From Shimia sp047124445 (GTDB lineage Bacteria > Pseudomonadota > Alphaproteobacteria > Rhodobacterales > Rhodobacteraceae): a DNA stretch of 64,000 nt. The translations under genes were made by a program, and so were the position numbers. Numbering within the stretch: the first letter of the stretch is position 1; each line of letters starts with the position of its first letter. The stretch covers positions 1,302,001 through 1,366,000 of the forward strand of contig NZ_CP138921.1 of assembly GCF_047124445.1 (NCBI RefSeq). Direction: 5' to 3'. Shown one piece after another: positions 8,439 to 15,905 of this stretch. A model generated the notes under the pieces. It was not told the origin of the DNA and searched no databases. It saw nothing but the letters and a program-made list of their open reading frames with translations.

Positions 8439-9199
8439 CCGTCACCCAAACCACCTTCCGCAGCGCCATTTTGGACGGTCAACAAGACCGCCCCTTGGGC
8501 CTGTCAGACGCCGAAGGTCGCCCGGCTGGCCGCCGCTTCGACGTCTATCGCAACAACGTGGCCGTCTCCCTAACCGACGCTTTGGCCACTGGGTTTCCGA
8601 CCATTGCTAAACTGATCGGCGAGAAAAACTTCAACGCAATTGCCGGCATCTTCCTGCGCCAATCGCCGCCCGCGTCGCCGCTGATGATGCACTACGGCGC
8701 GGGGTTTCCAGACTTCCTCCGCAGCTTTGAACCACTCGCCCATCTCGGATACCTCGGCGACGTGGCGGAGCTCGAACTGGCTTTGCGCCGCAGCTACCAC
8801 GCCGCCGATGCGTCTCCCATTGCCCCCGATGCGCTGGCGGGTGTGCCGCCCGAACACCTCGGTGAGGTCACGTTCACCTTCGCTCCCGCCGTCAGTTTTC
8901 TGAGCTCTCCTTGGCCGCTGCACGCCATCTGGGCGTTCAACATGCAAAACGGGCCCAAACCCGAAGCCGTCGCTCAGGATGTGGTCATCTTACGCCCCGA
9001 GTTTGACCCGGAACCACACGCCCTGCCGCCAGGCGGCCTCGCATGTCTCGAAAGCCTGATGGCCGGTGACCCACTGGGCAGTGCCGCCGCCAAAGCCACA
9101 GAGGCGGATGCCGCCTTCGATTTGGGCGCCATACTTACTTTACTCCTGTCAGGCAACGCCCTGACATCCCTTACTATTCCGCAAAACCCGGAGGTCTAA
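8435..9199 (+). CDS. bufC: Bufferin maturation partner, DUF2063 domain protein
   Basis: A 254-residue protein with the N-terminal DUF2063 domain (FRSAILDGQ, RRFDVYRNNVAVSLTDAL, FP.IAKLIGE) annotated in databases as a putative DNA-binding domain. In MNIO systems this protein is the partner that delivers the precursor to the maturase, so the DNA-binding label is probably misleading. The C-terminal half (PAVSFLSSPWPLHAIWAFN) matches other BufC-type partners. The ATG at 8435 overlaps the bufB stop by four bases, and the stop TAA abuts the ATG of the DoxX gene with no gap. This is strong evidence for one translational unit. Confidence 0.9.
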   Translation: MTVTQTTFRSAILDGQQDRPLGLSDAEGRPAGRRFDVYRNNVAVSLTDALATGFPTIAKLIGEKNFNAIAGIFLRQSPPASPLMMHYGAGFPDFLRSFEPLAHLGYLGDVAELELALRRSYHAADASPIAPDALAGVPPEHLGEVTFTFAPAVSFLSSPWPLHAIWAFNMQNGPKPEAVAQDVVILRPEFDPEPHALPPGGLACLESLMAGDPLGSAAAKATEADAAFDLGAILTLLLSGNALTSLTIPQNPEV

Positions 9200-9724
9200 A
9201 TGTCCAATCTGATCGCACTTTACCAAGACCTCATCGACCGTCTGGATCGGCTCGACTGGCTTGTGCCGACCCTGGCCCGCCTGACCTTCTTAATGGTGCT
9301 GTTCTTCTACTTCTGGAACTCTGCCATGTTGAAAATCGACGGCTCGATCTTCTCGCCGTCTGCGGGCGCCTTTGGTCAAATCTTCCCCAAAGCCGCCGAA
9401 GCCGTGGTCTGGGATGTCACACAAATGACGGTCTTCCAGCGCCTTGTGATCCTGGCGGGTACCATTGCGGAATTTGTCCTGCCTGTGCTGATCATCCTCG
9501 GCTTGCTGACTCGCCTGGCTGCCATTGGCATGATTGGCTTTGTCGCTGTGCAGACCATCGTCGACGTTACCGGCCACGGTGTGGCGCTTGGATCCCTGTT
9601 TGACAGCGCCCAAGCCCTGATTGACCAACGTATGATGTGGGTTTTCCTGTTCGCCGTCTTAGTCCTGAAGGGCGCCGGGCCAATCTCGATCGATGCGATC
9701 TTCAAGCGCCGCGATCCCGCCTGA
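9200..9724 (+). CDS. DoxX-family membrane protein of the bufferin operon
   Basis: A 174-residue integral membrane protein with about four hydrophobic helices, including LVPTLARLTFLMVLFFYFWNSAML, VILAGTIAEFVLPVLIILGLL and MMWVFLFAVLVLKGAGP. DoxX-like proteins recur at the end of DUF2282/DUF692/DUF2063 operons, but their biochemical role is not established; a redox role at the membrane is a guess. It starts directly at the bufC stop and ends 19 bases before a strong terminator, which fixes the operon end. Confidence 0.9.
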   Translation: MSNLIALYQDLIDRLDRLDWLVPTLARLTFLMVLFFYFWNSAMLKIDGSIFSPSAGAFGQIFPKAAEAVVWDVTQMTVFQRLVILAGTIAEFVLPVLIILGLLTRLAAIGMIGFVAVQTIVDVTGHGVALGSLFDSAQALIDQRMMWVFLFAVLVLKGAGPISIDAIFKRRDPA

Positions 9725-9743
9725 ACTCACTCCCAACCCGCTA

Positions 9744-9774
9744 AAGCCCGCGCCAACCCAGCGCGGGCTTTTTT
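9744..9774 (+). terminator. Terminator of the bufferin operon
   Basis: AAGCCCGCG (9744-9752) pairs with CGCGGGCTT (9762-9770) across nine bases and runs into six T residues. Reading the other way, the A residues before the stem make it a plausible, weaker terminator for the convergent ArsC-like gene, which ends at 9777. Confidence 0.9.
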
Positions 9775-9776
9775 GA

Positions 9777-10091
9777 TTATGCCAAGGCTGTTTGCGTGTC
9801 CTTGCCCCAGCCAAGATAGAGCGCGCCGTCGCGCTCAATCAGCGGCCGCTTCATCAAAGTCGGATGCGCAGCAATCAGTTCCAAAACCGGTTTCGCCCGC
9901 TCTTCCTCACTCAGGTTTCGCCATGTGGTTGAGCGCGTGTTCGCCAGTGCCGCCCCGAACGTTTCAAATGCCGCTTCAAGCGTCACCTGCGGCACGCCGT
10001 CGGCCCGCACATCAACAAACTCAGCACCTTCCAATGTTTTCAAAGCCTTACGGCAAGTGTCGCAGTTTTTGAGTCCATAAAGCGTCGTCAT
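9777..10091 (-). CDS. ArsC/Spx-family thioredoxin-fold protein (YffB-like)
   Basis: A 104-residue thioredoxin-fold protein with an N-terminal LKNCDTCRKA site (Cys at 10 and 13), the signature of the ArsC/Spx/YffB group. The tail LIAAHPTLMKRPLIERDG, with an Arg after Lys, is the ArsC-family C-terminal strand. Relatives include arsenate reductases and reductases of unknown substrate; without ars neighbours, arsenate reduction is not supported. The ATG at 10091 gives the exact domain start; an in-frame GTG or TTG upstream would add a non-conserved leader. It is monocistronic and convergent with the bufferin operon. Confidence 0.85.
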   Translation of the reverse strand: MTTLYGLKNCDTCRKALKTLEGAEFVDVRADGVPQVTLEAAFETFGAALANTRSTTWRNLSEEERAKPVLELIAAHPTLMKRPLIERDGALYLGWGKDTQTALA

Positions 10092-10213
10092 CTCGTGCCC
10101 TTTTTCCTGTGTCTTCTGAGACTTAAACCAACTGATTTCAAAATTCACGGCGGTTTTCCTTGATTTTTGCGGGAGCCATGCAATCCTCTAGGTGGTGCAA
10201 TTTTTTTCGTGCC

Positions 10214-10270
10214 TCTGAAAACGTGCTTTCAGATCTAGTGATTTCTTGCGCCTCCGGGCCCCAGCCCGGA
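10214..10270 (+). promoter_or_regulatory. Structured 5' leader of the cold-shock gene
   Basis: Two consecutive perfect hairpins lie between the divergent promoter region and the cold-shock start codon. TCTGAAA/TTTCAGA spans 10214-10233 with a 6-base loop, and TCCGGGC/GCCCGGA spans 10253-10270 with a 4-base loop. Cold-shock mRNAs are typically controlled by temperature-dependent leader folding, so a regulatory role is plausible but inferred. Confidence 0.55.
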
Positions 10271-10301
10271 TCGACTAAAAGTGAATATAGAGGAGAACGG
10301 T

Positions 10302-10508
10302 ATGCCACGCGGTACCGTAAAGTGGTTTAACACCACCAAAGGCTTCGGGTTCATTGAGCCAGAAGAAGGCGGAAAGGACGTTTTTGTCCATATTTCCGTT
10401 GTTGAACGTTCCGGGCTGAAAGGCCTGTCGGACAATCAAAAAGTTGAATTTGAAATGACCCAAGGTCGGGACGGCCGCGACATGGCGGGTGAACTCAAAC
10501 TTTTATAA
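10302..10508 (+). CDS. cspA: Cold-shock protein (CspA family)
   Basis: A 68-residue single cold-shock domain that binds single-stranded nucleic acid and acts as an RNA chaperone. RNP1 is KGFGFIEPE and RNP2 is DVFVHISVV, preceded by the standard GTVKWFNTTKG opening. Seven residues before this ATG are in frame, but GAGGAGAACGGT directly precedes 10302, which fixes the start. Two leader hairpins lie upstream and a terminator follows eight bases after the stop, so it is a single-gene transcript. Confidence 0.95.
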   Translation: MPRGTVKWFNTTKGFGFIEPEEGGKDVFVHISVVERSGLKGLSDNQKVEFEMTQGRDGRDMAGELKLL

Positions 10509-10515
10509 CAAGATC

Positions 10516-10540
10516 GGGGCGCCATTACGCGCCCCTTTCT
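10516..10540 (+). terminator. Terminator of the cold-shock gene
   Basis: GGGGCGC (10516-10522) pairs with GCGCCCC (10529-10535), followed by TTTCT. A second GC-rich inverted repeat just beyond (about 10548-10569, GCGCGCGCC/GGCGCGCG) may serve the convergent gene that ends at 10587. Confidence 0.75.
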
Positions 10541-10586
10541 GCATCAAGCGCGCGCCCCTGTGGCGCGCGTTGTGTTTCGGTGCGGC

Positions 10587-10886
10587 TTAGGAACAGCCTT
10601 TGGTGCCGGGCGGGCAGCTCATGCTATAGCTGCGCTTACGGCTGCCGCCAGCGTTGTAATAGACTTCGCCGGTTGTCGGGTTGCCACAGCAGATCACCCC
10701 CCCCATGGTCACCGGCTGCAGCCCGCTCGGGCAATAATTCGCAGCCGCCGGATACGGATGCATCAGCACCCCTTCAGGCTGGTTCACTGGGCCAATCACT
10801 GGCGCATTGCTGCTCCAGGTTTGCGCCGCCACCGGCGCGGCTACGGACAAGGTCACTGCGGCTGCAATCAAAGAAATACGCGTCAT
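10587..10886 (-). CDS. Small secreted protein of unknown function
   Basis: A 99-residue protein with a Sec signal peptide (MTRISLIAAAVTLSVAAPVAAQ, cleavage near VAA-Q). The mature part is short and cysteine-containing: NYCPSGLQPV, VICCGNPTTGEVYY and a C-terminal SCPPGTKGC, giving five cysteines suited to disulfides. The ATG at 10886 is preceded by GGAG. It does not match a family I recognise. It lies alone between the cold-shock gene and folA. Confidence 0.75.
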   Translation of the reverse strand: MTRISLIAAAVTLSVAAPVAAQTWSSNAPVIGPVNQPEGVLMHPYPAAANYCPSGLQPVTMGGVICCGNPTTGEVYYNAGGSRKRSYSMSCPPGTKGCS

Positions 10887-11006
10887 AAGGCCCAAGCTCC
10901 AAATGCTGAAACAACGTGGTTAACTTCTGCTAACCTACTGCCAAGACGCGGAAACTGTCAATTTCCTGCTGCAAAACAATATGTTTCGGCATCATCCACG
11001 CAGCCG

Positions 11007-11483
11007 TCAGCGGCGCAGATACTCGCAAACCTCACACTTTGGCCCCTCGCCCGGCAGCACCCGCGACGACGCCAAACGCCACTGCGACAGGTCCACCTCC
11101 GGGAAAAACGTGTCCGCATCTGGCACGTCCATATCCACCTCGGAAATCAACAAACGATCCGCCAAAGGTAGCATCTCTGAGTAGATGCCAAACCCGCCAA
11201 TACCATAGACCCGATGATAGCCTTCCGCATAGGCCAGCTTCACCGCCTCCGCCACGCTTGGCACCACCACATCCGCCGCATCTGGCTGAGAAGACACAAC
11301 AATATTGAACCGCTTCGGCAGCGGTTTCTTTGGCAGGCTCACCCAGGTGGCCCGTCCCATGATGATCGCCCCGCCGAGCGTTTCCCGCTGAAATGTCTTC
11401 AAATCTTCCGGCAAGAACCACGGAATGTCGCCATCCCGCCCAATCGCCCCGTTGCGCGCCCGTCCTACAACCAGTGAAATCAT
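11007..11483 (-). CDS. folA: Dihydrofolate reductase
   Basis: A 158-residue enzyme that reduces dihydrofolate to tetrahydrofolate with NADPH. Family signatures are MISLVVGRARNGAIG, the catalytic IPWFLPEDLKTF with the acidic residue after Pro, IIMGRATWVSLP and YGIGGFGIYSEML. It follows thyA by two bases on the same strand. This suits their linked roles: thymidylate synthase produces the dihydrofolate that this enzyme recycles. Confidence 0.95.
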   Translation of the reverse strand: MISLVVGRARNGAIGRDGDIPWFLPEDLKTFQRETLGGAIIMGRATWVSLPKKPLPKRFNIVVSSQPDAADVVVPSVAEAVKLAYAEGYHRVYGIGGFGIYSEMLPLADRLLISEVDMDVPDADTFFPEVDLSQWRLASSRVLPGEGPKCEVCEYLRR

Positions 11484-11485
11484 GA

Positions 11486-12319
11486 TTACACCGCCACTGC
11501 CGCTTTGATGGTTGGATCGGGGTCGTAGCCCACAAACTCAAAGTCATCATAAGTGAAGTCAAAAATCGAATTCACATCGCGTTTCAACCGCAACTGCGGC
11601 AGCGCTTTTGGTGTGCGCGACAGCTGCAAGTTCACCTGTTCCAAGTGGTTTGAATAGATATGCGCATCACCAATCGAATGCACAAAATCCCCCGGCTCAT
11701 AACCGGTCACATGCGCCAGCATCACCTGCAACAACGCGTAAGACGCAATGTTAAACGGCACCCCAAGGAACATATCTGCGCTGCGCTGATACAGCTGCAG
11801 ATGCAGCTTACCGTTGATGATCCGCACCTGCCACATGGTGTGACACGGGGGCAGCGCCATCTGTGGCACATCGCCCGGGTTCCAGGCCGACACAATCAAA
11901 CGACGGCTATCGGGCGAGGTTTTGATCATCTCCACCAGATTGGCAATCTGATCCACACCTGTCTTCACAAACAGCGGCTCACCTTCGTGGGCAATGCCAG
12001 ACGCCTGCATCGTCGGAAACGACCGCCATTGATAGCCATAGACTGGCCCAAGATCGCCGTTTTGATCCGCCCACTCATCCCAAATCCGTACCCCGTTGTC
12101 TTTCAGGTACTTGATATTGGTATCGCCAGACAAAAACCACAGCAGCTCATGAATGATCGAGCGCAAATGCAGCTTCTTTGTGGTCACCAGCGGGAAGCCA
12201 TCCGCGTGGGAATAGCGCGCCTGCATGCCAAAATAAGAAATCGTGCCGGTGCCGGTGCGGTCGGTGGACTCTTCGCCCTGATCCAGAATGGTGCGAAGCG
12301 CGTCGTGATACTGCTGCAA
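11486..12319 (-). CDS. thyA: Thymidylate synthase, TTG start
   Basis: A 277-residue methyltransferase that makes dTMP from dUMP and methylene-tetrahydrofolate. Sequence landmarks are DRTGTGTISYFG, HLRSIIHELLWFLSGDTN, the catalytic cysteine in LPPCHTMWQV, and QRSADMFLGVPFNIASYA. The N-terminus MQQYHDALRTIL aligns with the family start only if translation begins at the TTG at 12319; an in-frame stop lies four codons upstream and no ATG is available. It forms an operon with folA. Confidence 0.95.
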   Translation of the reverse strand: MQQYHDALRTILDQGEESTDRTGTGTISYFGMQARYSHADGFPLVTTKKLHLRSIIHELLWFLSGDTNIKYLKDNGVRIWDEWADQNGDLGPVYGYQWRSFPTMQASGIAHEGEPLFVKTGVDQIANLVEMIKTSPDSRRLIVSAWNPGDVPQMALPPCHTMWQVRIINGKLHLQLYQRSADMFLGVPFNIASYALLQVMLAHVTGYEPGDFVHSIGDAHIYSNHLEQVNLQLSRTPKALPQLRLKRDVNSIFDFTYDDFEFVGYDPDPTIKAAVAV

Positions 12320-12525
12320 GGTCTGCTCTGCCTTATTCTGCTTGTGGTCCCGCCATCGTGCCGCAACCGTGCGCCAAATTCAACGAGATAGCTGCCCACC
12401 AGCACCTCCAAATCAGGCGCCCGGCAACAGGCGCGCCATCACAGCCCTGTGAGGCCAGAATTCGTTCTGGATTCTCCGCCCCACTCTGTGTTTTGATAGC
12501 GCCAACACCAAAAAGGGAACTGTAG

Positions 12526-12954
12526 ATGCACGTGAAATACCTGCACACGATGGTCCGCGTCGCGGATCTGGAAGCCTCCATGGCGTTTTATGCGCTGTTT
12601 GGCCTCAAAGAAATCAAACGTTATGACAGTGAGGAAGGTCGCTTCTCATTGGTCTATCTGGCCGCAGACGGCGACCATGATGCACCGCTGGAGCTGACCT
12701 ACAACTGGGACGGTGACGAGGGTCTGCCCTCTGACAGCCGCCATTTTGGCCACCTCGCCTATGAAGTGGGCAACATCTACGAGATGTGCCAGCACCTCGC
12801 CGACAACGGCGTGGTGATCAATCGCCCGCCGCGTGATGGCCGCATGGCCTTTGTGCGCTCTCCTGACAACATTTCAATTGAGTTGCTCCAGCAAGGCGAC
12901 GCCCTTGCACCAGCTGAGCCTTGGGCCAGCATGGAGAGCACCGGTCACTGGTGA
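12526..12954 (+). CDS. gloA: Lactoylglutathione lyase (glyoxalase I)
   Basis: A 142-residue metal-dependent enzyme that isomerises the methylglyoxal-glutathione adduct to lactoylglutathione. The four metal ligands expected from E. coli GloA are present: His7, Glu56 (PLELTYNW), His76 (FGHLAYEV) and Glu119 (ISIELLQ). The subunit length is normal for the nickel/cobalt class. The ATG at 12526 follows AAGGGAAC. Its stop overlaps the following DUF1194 gene (GTGA), so a housekeeping detoxification gene appears to drive two secreted proteins. Confidence 0.93.
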   Translation: MHVKYLHTMVRVADLEASMAFYALFGLKEIKRYDSEEGRFSLVYLAADGDHDAPLELTYNWDGDEGLPSDSRHFGHLAYEVGNIYEMCQHLADNGVVINRPPRDGRMAFVRSPDNISIELLQQGDALAPAEPWASMESTGHW

Positions 12955-13691
12955 TCGGCCGCGCGGCCTCTGTCGCGCTTATGGGGATGGCCCTCTGGGC
13001 CTCCCCTTCCCCCTCTGACGCCAACACCCCCTCTGATTGCCGCATCGCCCTGCTTCTGGCGCTGGATGTCAGCTCTTCCGTTGATGCCCATGAGGACATG
13101 TTGCAACGCCGCGGCCTTGCCGCCGCGCTCACAGCCCCCGAAATTCAAGCCGCCTTTCTCAGCAGCCCGCAATCCGTGGCTTTTTCGGTGTATGAATGGA
13201 GCGGCCGCACCCAGCAAAGCACTCTGCTCGACTGGACGGTGATCGACAGCCGCCAGACCTTGCTGGAGAGCGCCGCCAAGCTGGCCCTCTCCAAACGGTC
13301 GACCACCGAATTCCCCACCGCACTGGGGCATGCCGTCGGCCATGCGGCCCGCCTGTTTCGCGACGCACCGGACTGTGATGTGCAAGTTCTCGACGTAAGT
13401 GGTGACGGAGAAAACAACGATGGGTTCACCCCCAAACAAGCCTATGACGCTTTCCCCCTCGACGGCGTGATCGTGAACGCGCTGGCCATTGAAACCTTTG
13501 GTGAAAAAGCCGCGGACCTCGCCGCACAACCGGGCGATATGGTGGCCTATTACACCCGCGAATTGATCCGGGGACCGGACGCCTTTGTCGAAGTCGCCGA
13601 TGGTTTTGACGACTTTGAGAACGCCATGCGCCGCAAGCTATCGCGGGAACTCTCGGTCACGGTCTTGGGACAGTTGGACCTGCGCCCGTGA
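12951..13691 (+). CDS. DUF1194 family secreted VWA-like protein, copy 1
   Basis: A 246-residue protein starting at a GTG that overlaps the gloA stop. Residues 1-24 (ASVALMGMALWASPSPSDA) resemble a signal peptide. The mature part is a von Willebrand A-like domain with the metal-site motif LDVSSSVD, followed by YEWSG, DVSGDGENNDG and the conserved IRGPDAFVEVADGFDDFENAMRRKL ending, which define DUF1194. Function is unknown; an extracytoplasmic metal-dependent binding role is inferred. It is paired with a diverged second copy. Confidence 0.85.
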   Translation: MIGRAASVALMGMALWASPSPSDANTPSDCRIALLLALDVSSSVDAHEDMLQRRGLAAALTAPEIQAAFLSSPQSVAFSVYEWSGRTQQSTLLDWTVIDSRQTLLESAAKLALSKRSTTEFPTALGHAVGHAARLFRDAPDCDVQVLDVSGDGENNDGFTPKQAYDAFPLDGVIVNALAIETFGEKAADLAAQPGDMVAYYTRELIRGPDAFVEVADGFDDFENAMRRKLSRELSVTVLGQLDLRP

Positions 13692-14404
13692 TTCACCCCC
13701 TCCTGCGCTGCCTCGGCGCCACTGCCCTCCTTGTCAGTGCGTCCTCGGCGCAGGCCAGTTGCCGTCAGGCTCTGGCGCTTGGGCTGGATGTCTCCGGCTC
13801 CGTGGATGGCACAGAATACCAGATGCAACTCAATGGTCTGGCTGCGGCGCTGGAAAATCACAGCGTGGTCACAGCACTGCTGCAACCCGGCGCCGCGCCC
13901 GTGCATCTGGCGGTCTATGAATGGAGCGGACCGGACCACCAGAACCTAATCGCGCCATGGGTGCGGATTACCTCTCAAACAGCTCTGTCCGATCTGACCA
14001 CCACTCTGCGCCACCACGCGCGCCCCAAAATGGATGTGTCTACGGGCCTTGGCCCGGCCATGCTGTTTGGTGCAGAGCTTTTGCGCATTCAACCCGACTG
14101 CTGGCGCTGGACCTTGGACATCTCCGGCGATGGCATCGCCAACACAGGGCCGCTGCCACGCGATATCTCCCTACCTGACCACATCACGGTCAATGCACTG
14201 GTCATTGGGCCCGGGGACACCCGCCCGCTGGGCGAGTCTCAGGAAGAAACCACCGGCCTCGTCGCCTATTTCGAGGCCCGCGTGATCCGGGGCGCAGACG
14301 CCTTTGTCGAAATGGCCAATGGGTTTGAGGATTACGAAGCCGCCATGACACGCAAGCTTTTGCGCGAACTGGAAGGCCTCTCACTGGTGCAGGCCCACGA
14401 CTAA
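13688..14404 (+). CDS. DUF1194 family secreted VWA-like protein, copy 2
   Basis: A 238-residue paralogue of the preceding gene with signal peptide LLRCLGATALLVSASSAQA, metal-site motif LDVSGSVDG, YEWSGPD, DISGDGIANTG and the IRGADAFVEMANGFEDYEAAMTRKL ending. GTG at 13688 overlaps the previous stop (GTGA). The two copies keep the same order of motifs but differ widely between them, so the duplication is old and both may be needed, perhaps as a heterodimer (inference). Confidence 0.85.
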   Translation: MIHPLLRCLGATALLVSASSAQASCRQALALGLDVSGSVDGTEYQMQLNGLAAALENHSVVTALLQPGAAPVHLAVYEWSGPDHQNLIAPWVRITSQTALSDLTTTLRHHARPKMDVSTGLGPAMLFGAELLRIQPDCWRWTLDISGDGIANTGPLPRDISLPDHITVNALVIGPGDTRPLGESQEETTGLVAYFEARVIRGADAFVEMANGFEDYEAAMTRKLLRELEGLSLVQAHD

Positions 14405-14534
14405 ACGCCTCCCCCGCAAATGGTCGCGCAGGAAAGGCAACAAACTGGACACCCACAAAAGGAAAAGCGCGCCAAGCCTTTCTAGGCGGACGCGCAAAAG
14501 CCGCGGATTCCCCTTTCTAGGGTGTCCGGGGATG

Positions 14535-15032
14535 TTAGTAGATGTAGCGGATCTGGTCGGTCCAGTAACGCTCCACACGGCGCAATGCGTGTGTGATCTG
14601 TTCAATCCCGTCGTCGCCCAGCACACCTTTGGCCTGCAAACCTTCGGCGTGGCGCGCAAACAGCTTGGAAATCACATCGCGGATTTCACGGCCTTTGTCG
14701 GTCAGGCGCACGCGCACAGAGCGGCGGTCAATTTCGCAACGCTGATGATGCATATAACCCGCATCCACCAGCTTCTTCAGGTTGTAGCTCACGTTGGAGC
14801 CTTGATAGTACCCACGTGTCTTGAGTTCGCCCGCAGTCACTTCATTGTCGCCAATGTTAAACAGCAGCAACGCCTGTACCGCGTTAATTTCGATAACCCC
14901 AACACGCTCAAACTCGTCTTTGATCACATCCAGCAACAACCGGTGCAGGCGCTCGACAAGCGCCAGCGAGTCCAGATAGTCAGCCATAAACGACTGTTCT
15001 GTCCCGCTTTCCATAGATGAATGAAAGCTCAT
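14535..15032 (-). CDS. MarR-family winged-helix regulator (LdtR-like)
   Basis: A 165-residue regulator with a MarR fold. The segment EINAVQALLLFNIGDNEVTAGELK and the recognition region GYYQGSNVSYNLKKLVDAGYMHHQRCEIDRRSVRVRLTDKG match the alphaproteobacterial LdtR-like group, which controls cell-envelope and stress genes and is often tied to the CtrA network. That role is by family only. It is a single gene; the convergent region to 14404 holds short inverted repeats but no clear terminator. Confidence 0.85.
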   Translation of the reverse strand: MSFHSSMESGTEQSFMADYLDSLALVERLHRLLLDVIKDEFERVGVIEINAVQALLLFNIGDNEVTAGELKTRGYYQGSNVSYNLKKLVDAGYMHHQRCEIDRRSVRVRLTDKGREIRDVISKLFARHAEGLQAKGVLGDDGIEQITHALRRVERYWTDQIRYIY

Positions 15033-15123
15033 TCTAGTTCTCCGTCAGCTTTGTCTAGCAAACAGATTGACCGAAAAAGCCCAACAAGAGGTTAAACCGT
15101 CCAAAAGACGTCACAAATTCGCG

Positions 15124-15426
15124 TCAATTTGGGCCACTGATGGCTTTGGAAATGTCCAAAATCATCGCGGAAAAGTGATCGGGCGCCGGTTTTTGCCCCG
15201 TAACCCATTGATATAAGTCCTGATCATTCTCATGCAGCAGCGCATCATAAAGATCGAGCGTCGCCGCATCCATGCTGGACAAATTGTCCGCCGCATAGCG
15301 CTCCAGAATGATGTCCATTTCTTTGATCCCACGCCGCATTGAGCGCATCTGCATGCGTTTCAGACGATTCTCATGGGTCTCATTTTCCGGATTCGGAGCA
15401 GGTTTGGGGATGTCCATCGTTGTCAC
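15124..15426 (-). CDS. sdhE: Succinate dehydrogenase assembly factor 2 (SdhE)
   Basis: A 100-residue protein of the SdhE/Sdh5/YgfY family, which helps attach FAD to the succinate dehydrogenase flavoprotein. The family core RRGIKEMDIILERY and YDALLHENDQDLYQWVTGQ is intact; the conserved RGxxE (RGIKE) is the functional motif. The GTG at 15426 overlaps the upstream regulator stop as GTGA; an ATG three codons later (15417) is an alternative start. Confidence 0.9.
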   Translation of the reverse strand: MTTMDIPKPAPNPENETHENRLKRMQMRSMRRGIKEMDIILERYAADNLSSMDAATLDLYDALLHENDQDLYQWVTGQKPAPDHFSAMILDISKAISGPN

Positions 15427-15824
15427 ACTTTGTTGCGCAGCGCCTTTTCCAGACGCGCGAGTTTTTCCAGATCATTTTTCATACGGCTGCGGATCACGCG
15501 GATTTCCTGCACGATCGCGAGCAAATCCGTGTCGGTGCTCTCTTCGTCACCGGGCATCTCCACGCCGTCGCCGTCCCCTGTCAGCAGCCAGCCCACCGAG
15601 ACATTCAACAATCCCGCCATCATCGACAACCGGTTCGCTCGGGGTTCGCTCAAATCGCCTTCCCAGTTGGCCAGCGTGCCGCGCTTGATGCCCAGCCGCT
15701 TGGCCAGTTCACCCTGCTTCAGCCCCGCCGCCTCACGCGCCGCCGCCAGGCGATCACCAAAGGTCGCCACATCCTCGCCATACCAGCCTTCGTCGGTCAG
15801 CGGCTCTACTTGGTCTTGTGACAT
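15423..15824 (-). CDS. XRE-family helix-turn-helix regulator
   Basis: A 133-residue protein with an HTH at about residues 23-77 (FGDRLAAAREAAGLKQGELAKRLGI, then TLANWEGDLSEPRANRLSMMAGLLNVSVGWLLTG). The C-terminal third (LLAIVQEIRVIRSRMKNDLEKLARLEKALRNKV) is predicted coiled coil and could mediate dimerisation. It is translationally coupled to sdhE and divergent from the aminotransferase 81 bases away. Target genes are unknown; autoregulation is possible. Confidence 0.85.
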   Translation of the reverse strand: MSQDQVEPLTDEGWYGEDVATFGDRLAAAREAAGLKQGELAKRLGIKRGTLANWEGDLSEPRANRLSMMAGLLNVSVGWLLTGDGDGVEMPGDEESTDTDLLAIVQEIRVIRSRMKNDLEKLARLEKALRNKV

Positions 15825-15905
15825 CTACATTCCTTTGGTTTCTACCTTGAACGGTATTCGCGCGCACCCTAAGACATGGAGCCAGTGATTACAAACGAGG
15901 CCCAA

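Noticed and set aside
8435..9199. Interpreting the DUF2063 protein as a DNA-binding regulator of the operon
   Set aside because: Position in a DUF692 operon and family experience point to a maturation partner; no clear helix-turn-helix is visible.
9777..10091. Naming the ArsC-like protein an arsenate reductase
   Set aside because: No arsB, arsR or related gene is nearby, and the YffB/Spx group shares the same motif without arsenate activity.
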